The position numbers and the translations under genes are program-made. From the NCBI RefSeq assembly GCF_018613575.1, contig NZ_JAGGPX010000004.1:62001-126000 (forward strand): a stretch of DNA of 64,000 bases, given 5' to 3'. This stretch comes from Planococcus sp. ISL-110 (GTDB lineage: Bacteria > Bacillota > Bacilli > Bacillales_A > Planococcaceae). The notes beneath the pieces were generated by a model. It had not been told where the DNA came from. It made no database searches and saw nothing but the letters and a program-made list of their open reading frames with translations. Every line of letters begins with the position of its first letter. Position 1 is the first letter of the stretch. This document shows positions 60,293-64,000 of the stretch, piece after piece.

Positions 60293-61939
60293 TTATTTCA
60301 GAAAGTCCGATGGAATCGACATCAGATCAATTCCCCAAACAAGCGGCAGGAAGTAGAATACCGCTAGCCCTACGAAGAAAATCCCGAAAATGTTAAGTGC
60401 AAATCCTGCTTTGGCCATGTCTGCAATTCTTAAATATCCGGAGCCGAACACGACAGCGTTCGGCGGTGTCGCAACTGGCAGCATAAATGCACATGATGCC
60501 GCTACAGCTGCAGTCACCATCAACGCATAAGGATGGATACTGAGAGCTACTGCAAGAGATGCCATAATCGGAAACATCATTGAAGCTGTTGCAGTATTAG
60601 ACGTGATTTCAGTTAGGAACAACACAAACGCAGCTACTACGAGAATAATGATAAGGACATTGACGCCCTGCAATCCAATCAATTGGCCTCCAATCCATTC
60701 AGACAGACCGGAATTTGTAAAACCGGCAGCAATGGCAAGTCCACCACCAAATAGCAGTAAAATTCCCCAAGGCAATTTAACCGCGGTTGCCCAGTCCAGC
60801 AAATGGTCGCCTTTTCTGTTTTTGGAAGGAATGATAAATAGGATCATCGCGGCGATTAAACCGACCATCGCATCCGTCATTTCTAAATCAGGTGCAAACG
60901 CATCCAAAACAAACGAGCGGCTGATCCAAGCAAGTGCAACGGCTATGAAAACGACAAAAACCGCTTTTTCTTCATAGGATGCAGTGCCCAAGTCAGTTTT
61001 TTGCTGGCGAATCACTTCGCTTCCTCCTGGCAAATGTTTCAACTTTTGCGGATAAGCGACTTTCACCAGATACACCCAAGCAATTACAATAAAAATCCAG
61101 GCCAGTGGAACGCCAAACAGCATCCACTGTGCGAAGGTGATTTCAATACCGTAGATTTCATTGACTGCCCCCGCTAATAATGTATTCGGCGGAGTTCCGA
61201 TCAAGGTTGCAATCCCCCCCAGTGAGGCGGAATAGGCAATCCCGAGCATCAGTGCTTTACCGAAACCGAAGTTTTCTTTTGAAGTATCGATTGTAGTATC
61301 ATCCTTCAGCGCTTCAGATACTTGATAGATGATTGCCAAACCGATCGGCACCATCATCATGGCCGTAGCAGTATTGGAAATCCACATCGATAAGAATCCA
61401 GTAGCTACCATGAAGCCAAGAATGATGCGTTCGGTGTTGGTGCCGATCACAGAAATAATGGTAAGGGCAATCCGTTTATGTAAGTTCCATTTCTCCATTG
61501 TCAGGGCAATCATGAAACCACCCATGAAGAGGAATATGGTGTCACTGCCATAAGCCGAAGTTGTAGCGCTTACATCGAGTCCGCCGGTCATTGGAAAAAG
61601 AATGATAGGCAGAAGCGACGTTGCCGGAATCGGAATAGCTTCCGTAATCCACCAGGTCGCAATCCATATTGTGCTGGCCAATATAGCCTTCGCTTCAGGC
61701 GACAGTCCATCGGGATTAAAGAAAAGTAAGGTCAGGATAAACAACAGTGGACCGAGGAACAGCCCAATTAATTGAGGAGTATTATAACTGCGGTTTTTTT
61801 GGCGTTCATCATAGGATCCAGCATCTTCTGCCCGATCACGGTCATCGGGTATACCAGCTCCAGGGTTAGTAAAAAGTCGGAACGTATCTTTTGCCTGGTC
61901 GTGTTTTTCCCACATCCAGTTCCATGTTGCTGAAATCAT
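60293..61939 (-). CDS. DASS/SLC13-family anion symporter (SdcS-like)
   Basis: 548 residues. About 45 N-terminal hydrophilic residues, then 11 or more membrane segments with the two DASS SNT motifs: SNTATAMMMVPIG (about 208-220) and TSNTATASMMFPIM (about 457-470). It imports C4-dicarboxylates or related anions with Na+. Monocistronic; AGGGATAAG before the ATG. Confidence 0.9.
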   Translation of the reverse strand: MISATWNWMWEKHDQAKDTFRLFTNPGAGIPDDRDRAEDAGSYDERQKNRSYNTPQLIGLFLGPLLFILTLLFFNPDGLSPEAKAILASTIWIATWWITEAIPIPATSLLPIILFPMTGGLDVSATTSAYGSDTIFLFMGGFMIALTMEKWNLHKRIALTIISVIGTNTERIILGFMVATGFLSMWISNTATAMMMVPIGLAIIYQVSEALKDDTTIDTSKENFGFGKALMLGIAYSASLGGIATLIGTPPNTLLAGAVNEIYGIEITFAQWMLFGVPLAWIFIVIAWVYLVKVAYPQKLKHLPGGSEVIRQQKTDLGTASYEEKAVFVVFIAVALAWISRSFVLDAFAPDLEMTDAMVGLIAAMILFIIPSKNRKGDHLLDWATAVKLPWGILLLFGGGLAIAAGFTNSGLSEWIGGQLIGLQGVNVLIIILVVAAFVLFLTEITSNTATASMMFPIMASLAVALSIHPYALMVTAAVAASCAFMLPVATPPNAVVFGSGYLRIADMAKAGFALNIFGIFFVGLAVFYFLPLVWGIDLMSIPSDFLK

Positions 61940-62062
61940 CTTATCCCTCCATTGTCTTAAAAAAACGAATTTTTCAATAATTGCCTTTATCAGTGTACCG
62001 GTTTATGTGCCGATTAACAAGCTGACAAAAAACGAATTTGACACTTTCTAAAAAACCAATAA

Positions 62063-62099
62063 AAAGGACCAGGAACTGGAAGTCCCTGGCCTTTTATTC
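62063..62099 (-). terminator. Terminator of the small acidic protein gene
   Basis: Leftward AAAAGGCCAGGGACTTCC-AGTTCCTGGTCCTTTTT. Confidence 0.85.
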
Positions 62100-62134
62100 A
62101 ATCGCTGTTTTAATATATTCTTTTCACGATCCGC

Positions 62135-62323
62135 TCACTTTTCTTCCGATTCGCCAATCTGGTTTTGTTCGTCGCCGACTCCCGTGTTGCTGTGGGCGCC
62201 TTTTTTGTTCATTTTTTCGCCGTCTTCTCTTGACTCCTGATCGATGCTTTCAAACTCTTCACGCTGTCGCCTATTATGGCTGCTTTGCGGATTTGCATCT
62301 TTTGAAAAATCATTTTTAGCCAT
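62135..62323 (-). CDS. Small hydrophilic protein, possible stress protein
   Basis: 62 residues from the ATG at 62323 (AGGAGGAA upstream): MAKNDFSKDANPQSSHNRRQREEFESIDQESREDGEKMNKKGAHSNTG, probably disordered, with alternating acidic and basic stretches. No family recognised. A sigma-B-like promoter (GTTTCA, 13, GGGAAA) lies upstream. Compare the acidic protein at 26425-26655. Confidence 0.65.
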   Translation of the reverse strand: MAKNDFSKDANPQSSHNRRQREEFESIDQESREDGEKMNKKGAHSNTGVGDEQNQIGESEEK

Positions 62324-62358
62324 TAAGATCATTCCTCCTATGAGCATTTGTTCTTTCA

Positions 62359-62383
62359 TTTCCCTTCTGTCATAGAGTGAAAC
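62359..62383 (-). promoter_or_regulatory. Sigma-B-like promoter
   Basis: Minus strand GTTTCA (62378-62383), 13 bases, GGGAAA (62359-62364). Confidence 0.65.
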
Positions 62384-62385
62384 GT

Positions 62386-62862
62386 TTATAGGGAAAGAAA
62401 AACGTCATAGCCAAAGTAAACACAGAGAAGCGACAGCAATGCGAAAACCATGTATTCTGAAGTCCCCCCGGTCGTAGCAGTTACTGGAAATCGGATGGTC
62501 CATCTAAACGGAAAGAACAGCTTAACTCCCCTTTTCGTCGCCATGTCCAATACAATATGGCTTGCCATTCCAACAAGCAACCCTGCTGAAATTGCTTCCA
62601 TCGGCATGAAATTATGCAATAAAACTGCGAACAACAATAAAAACAACAGACTGTGCGTAAATGTCCGATGTCCGAACAAGCCACTGATCATTTTTGAAAG
62701 AATCGGCAGGGCACGGCCGATTTTGCTGCTGCCATGGCAAATATCCGGAATCAGCGAGCCTATTACCCCTGCTCCCAGTAAAATAGCTGGTTCATAATTT
62801 GTTATTTGTGCAAATGCAAGGCTTGCTGCTACGCCGCCTATGATGTGAGTCTTGCCCGTCAT
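62386..62862 (-). CDS. YdjM-like membrane metal-dependent hydrolase (DUF457)
   Basis: 158 residues. MTGKTHIIGGVAASLAF, GSLIPDICHGSSKIGR, FGHRTFTHSLLFL and GMASHIVLDMATKRGVKLFFPF carry the histidine/aspartate pattern of the YdjM/LexA-regulated hydrolase family with four membrane helices. Function in Bacillales unknown. AGGAGAAGAA precedes the ATG. Confidence 0.85.
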   Translation of the reverse strand: MTGKTHIIGGVAASLAFAQITNYEPAILLGAGVIGSLIPDICHGSSKIGRALPILSKMISGLFGHRTFTHSLLFLLLFAVLLHNFMPMEAISAGLLVGMASHIVLDMATKRGVKLFFPFRWTIRFPVTATTGGTSEYMVFALLSLLCVYFGYDVFLSL

Positions 62863-62959
62863 ACTTTTTCTTCTCCTTCATTATGCTGTATCAATGTCAT
62901 TTTTATTATACTAAAAATCGTGTATGCTGAAGACAGGGAATTTTATTATCAAAAAGTAA

Positions 62960-63128
62960 GAACATGAAGAATTCGCGCCAGGCAGAAACTTTCTACGGGA
63001 AAAGCGCAGCGTCATGGCAAGAATCCACTCAGGCCGTAAGTCCTGGGCAGTTGTCGCGACAACTGCATGACCCACATCCTGTGGGCCCGAAAGCGGCGCT
63101 CGTTTGCGGAATATCCACAGTAGAATAG
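62960..63128. other. GC-rich intergenic segment with hairpins
   Basis: Contains GCAGTTGTCGCGACAACTGC at 63049-63068 (a perfect 20-bp palindrome) and CCCACATCCTGTGGG nearby, in a stretch richer in GC than the AT-rich DNA on both sides. It could be a structured RNA, a dispersed repeat or a regulatory element; only one copy is visible here. Confidence 0.5.
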
Positions 63129-63173
63129 TTGATGTTACAAATTAAAATTCAAGTTATCAAAGGAGGCGTCATT

Positions 63174-63803
63174 ATGGGAATTCACCGTTTTTTCACTTCA
63201 TTGAACGACCTAGAACGGATTATCCGGGCACCCGGCAGATTCAAATTTGAAGATCATAATGTTGCAGCCCATTCGTGGAAAGTAAGCCAGTACGCGATGT
63301 TTTTTGCAACGATCGAAGAGCGTGCCGGCCGTGAAGTAGACTGGAAAGCATTATATGAAAAAACCATCAATCATGATTTTGCTGAAGTGTTTATAGGCGA
63401 TATTAAAACACCGGTCAAATATGCTTCACCTGAGTTAAAGGAAATGATCGCAAAAGTGGAAGAGGGCATGATGGAGAAATTCATCCTTCGTGAGATTCCT
63501 CAAGAATTTCAAGAGGTCTTTTTTGATCGCATGAAAGAAGGAAAGGACGCCACCATTGAAGGGCGTTTGCTCGAAATGGCAGACAAGTTGGACCAATTTT
63601 ATGAAGCGTTCGCAGAGTTGAAACGCGGCAATACAGACAAGGAATTTGTTGTGATGTATCGGATTGCTTTGACTAAATTGCTGGATCTTCCATTGCCTGC
63701 AAGCGTCGGCTATTTTAAGAATGTCATGCTTGACGATGTCATCAACGAAGATACTGCCATTGATGTAAAAGAAATTACACGTCAGATCATTGCCGATCAT
63801 TAG
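63174..63803 (+). CDS. HD-domain 5'-nucleotidase (YfbR-like)
   Basis: 209 residues from the ATG at 63174, which has AAAGGAGG nine bases before it. HD-domain metal ligands: H33 in NVAAHSWKVSQYA, H67-D68 in KTINHDFAEVF, and D138 region in MADKLDQFYEAFAEL. Family YfbR removes phosphate from deoxynucleoside 5'-monophosphates; the C-terminal half is family-specific. The earlier in-frame ATG at 63129 lacks a ribosome site. Confidence 0.85.
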   Translation: MGIHRFFTSLNDLERIIRAPGRFKFEDHNVAAHSWKVSQYAMFFATIEERAGREVDWKALYEKTINHDFAEVFIGDIKTPVKYASPELKEMIAKVEEGMMEKFILREIPQEFQEVFFDRMKEGKDATIEGRLLEMADKLDQFYEAFAELKRGNTDKEFVVMYRIALTKLLDLPLPASVGYFKNVMLDDVINEDTAIDVKEITRQIIADH

Positions 63804-63891
63804 GTATCGCCCTATATCTCGCGCTCAAATTATGGTAAATTTAACATCAATAACTACTTCCGGAGGTGAATCCCTTATTTAAGGGAATTTA

Positions 63892-64000
63892 TTGGACCCC
63901 ATACTTATATTGAATTTAGCTCTGCTCTTCTTACTAATTGCGTTAACGGCCGTTTTTGTCGGTTCGGAATTTGCCGTCGTTAAAGTCCGTATGGCACGCA
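63892..64000 (+). CDS. CNNM/HlyC-CorC family membrane protein, N-terminus
   Basis: TTG start with AAGGGA five bases upstream; the sequence MDPILILNLALLFLLIALTAVFVGSEFAVVKVRMAR matches the start of the DUF21 membrane domain of CNNM-type (YqhB/YugS/MpfA-like) proteins, some of which move Mg2+. A six-bp inverted repeat (TCCCTT/AAGGGA) lies between a better GGAGG site at 63862-63866 and the start. The gene continues beyond the window. Confidence 0.8.
   Translation, partial: MDPILILNLALLFLLIALTAVFVGSEFAVVKVRMAR

Noticed and set aside
63866-63914. Leader peptide beginning at a GTG before the CNNM-type gene
   Set aside because: The GTG overlaps the GGAGG ribosome site itself, leaving no spacing.

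Overview
The window looks like a chromosomal segment of a low-GC Gram-positive bacterium of the Planococcaceae (Planococcus, Planomicrobium or a close relative). The clues are strong AAGGAGG ribosome sites, TTG and GTG starts, U-rich intrinsic terminators, S-box riboswitches, sigma-B style promoters, and Bacillales families such as LiaSR, NsrR/Hmp, MhqD, YwbE, DUF3243, DUF896 and YwrC/YwrD. The genus is inferred from gene content only. I saw no rRNA, tRNA or CRISPR array.

Layout. 1-5.4 kb: end of a LiaS-like kinase, LiaR, and a leftward operon (small symporter subunit, Na+/solute symporter, YIP1-like membrane protein, acyl-CoA synthetase) behind a promoter with a cre-like site. 5.6-8.3 kb: a channel-like membrane protein, an EamA exporter and a small HTH protein. 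8.3-15.8 kb: methionine region with two outward-facing SAM riboswitches, one driving metY-metX leftward and one driving metN-metP-metQ-M20 hydrolase rightward; a frameshifted plsY-like gene lies between them.

15.8-23.5 kb: a 7,717-bp transposon. It has about 30-bp terminal inverted repeats and a 9-bp target duplication, and it sits exactly in the loop of the intrinsic terminator of the M20 hydrolase gene. It encodes an RHH-like small protein and a 648-aa DDE transposase, plus AT-rich cargo: a HEPN-like protein, a lipoprotein, a zinc-ribbon membrane protein, other small membrane proteins, and a PemK-like gene broken by a nested IS30 element. Terminators at both ends shield it from host transcription. 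This is the most novel part of the window.

23.7-32 kb: pepT, an RsbR-like STAS protein, a small acidic protein, another EamA exporter, a PNPOx-fold protein, then nsrR divergent from one flavohaemoglobin gene and a second one downstream with a clear NsrR-type operator. Tandem copies of a roughly 122-bp structured repeat, also present near 25.1 and 38.5 kb, separate the two hmp genes.

32-46.7 kb: housekeeping and stress genes, several behind sigma-B-like promoters (VLRF1 protein, DUF3243, YflT/YsnF-type proteins, clade-2 catalase); also FhuF-like reductase, an MFS transporter, an SF1 helicase, glutaminase, an MhqD-like hydrolase with an MhqR-type operator, Hsp33, DUF896 and an Rrf2 regulator. 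47-56 kb: a leftward gamma-glutamyl peptide locus (Lrp regulator, five-gene oligopeptide ABC transporter, gamma-glutamyltransferase, two half-size chromate transporters). 56-64 kb: GNAT, patatin, SRAP peptidase, an unknown protein, MFS and DASS transporters, a small sigma-B-like gene, a YdjM-like protein, a YfbR-like HD nucleotidase and the start of a CNNM/HlyC-CorC-type protein.
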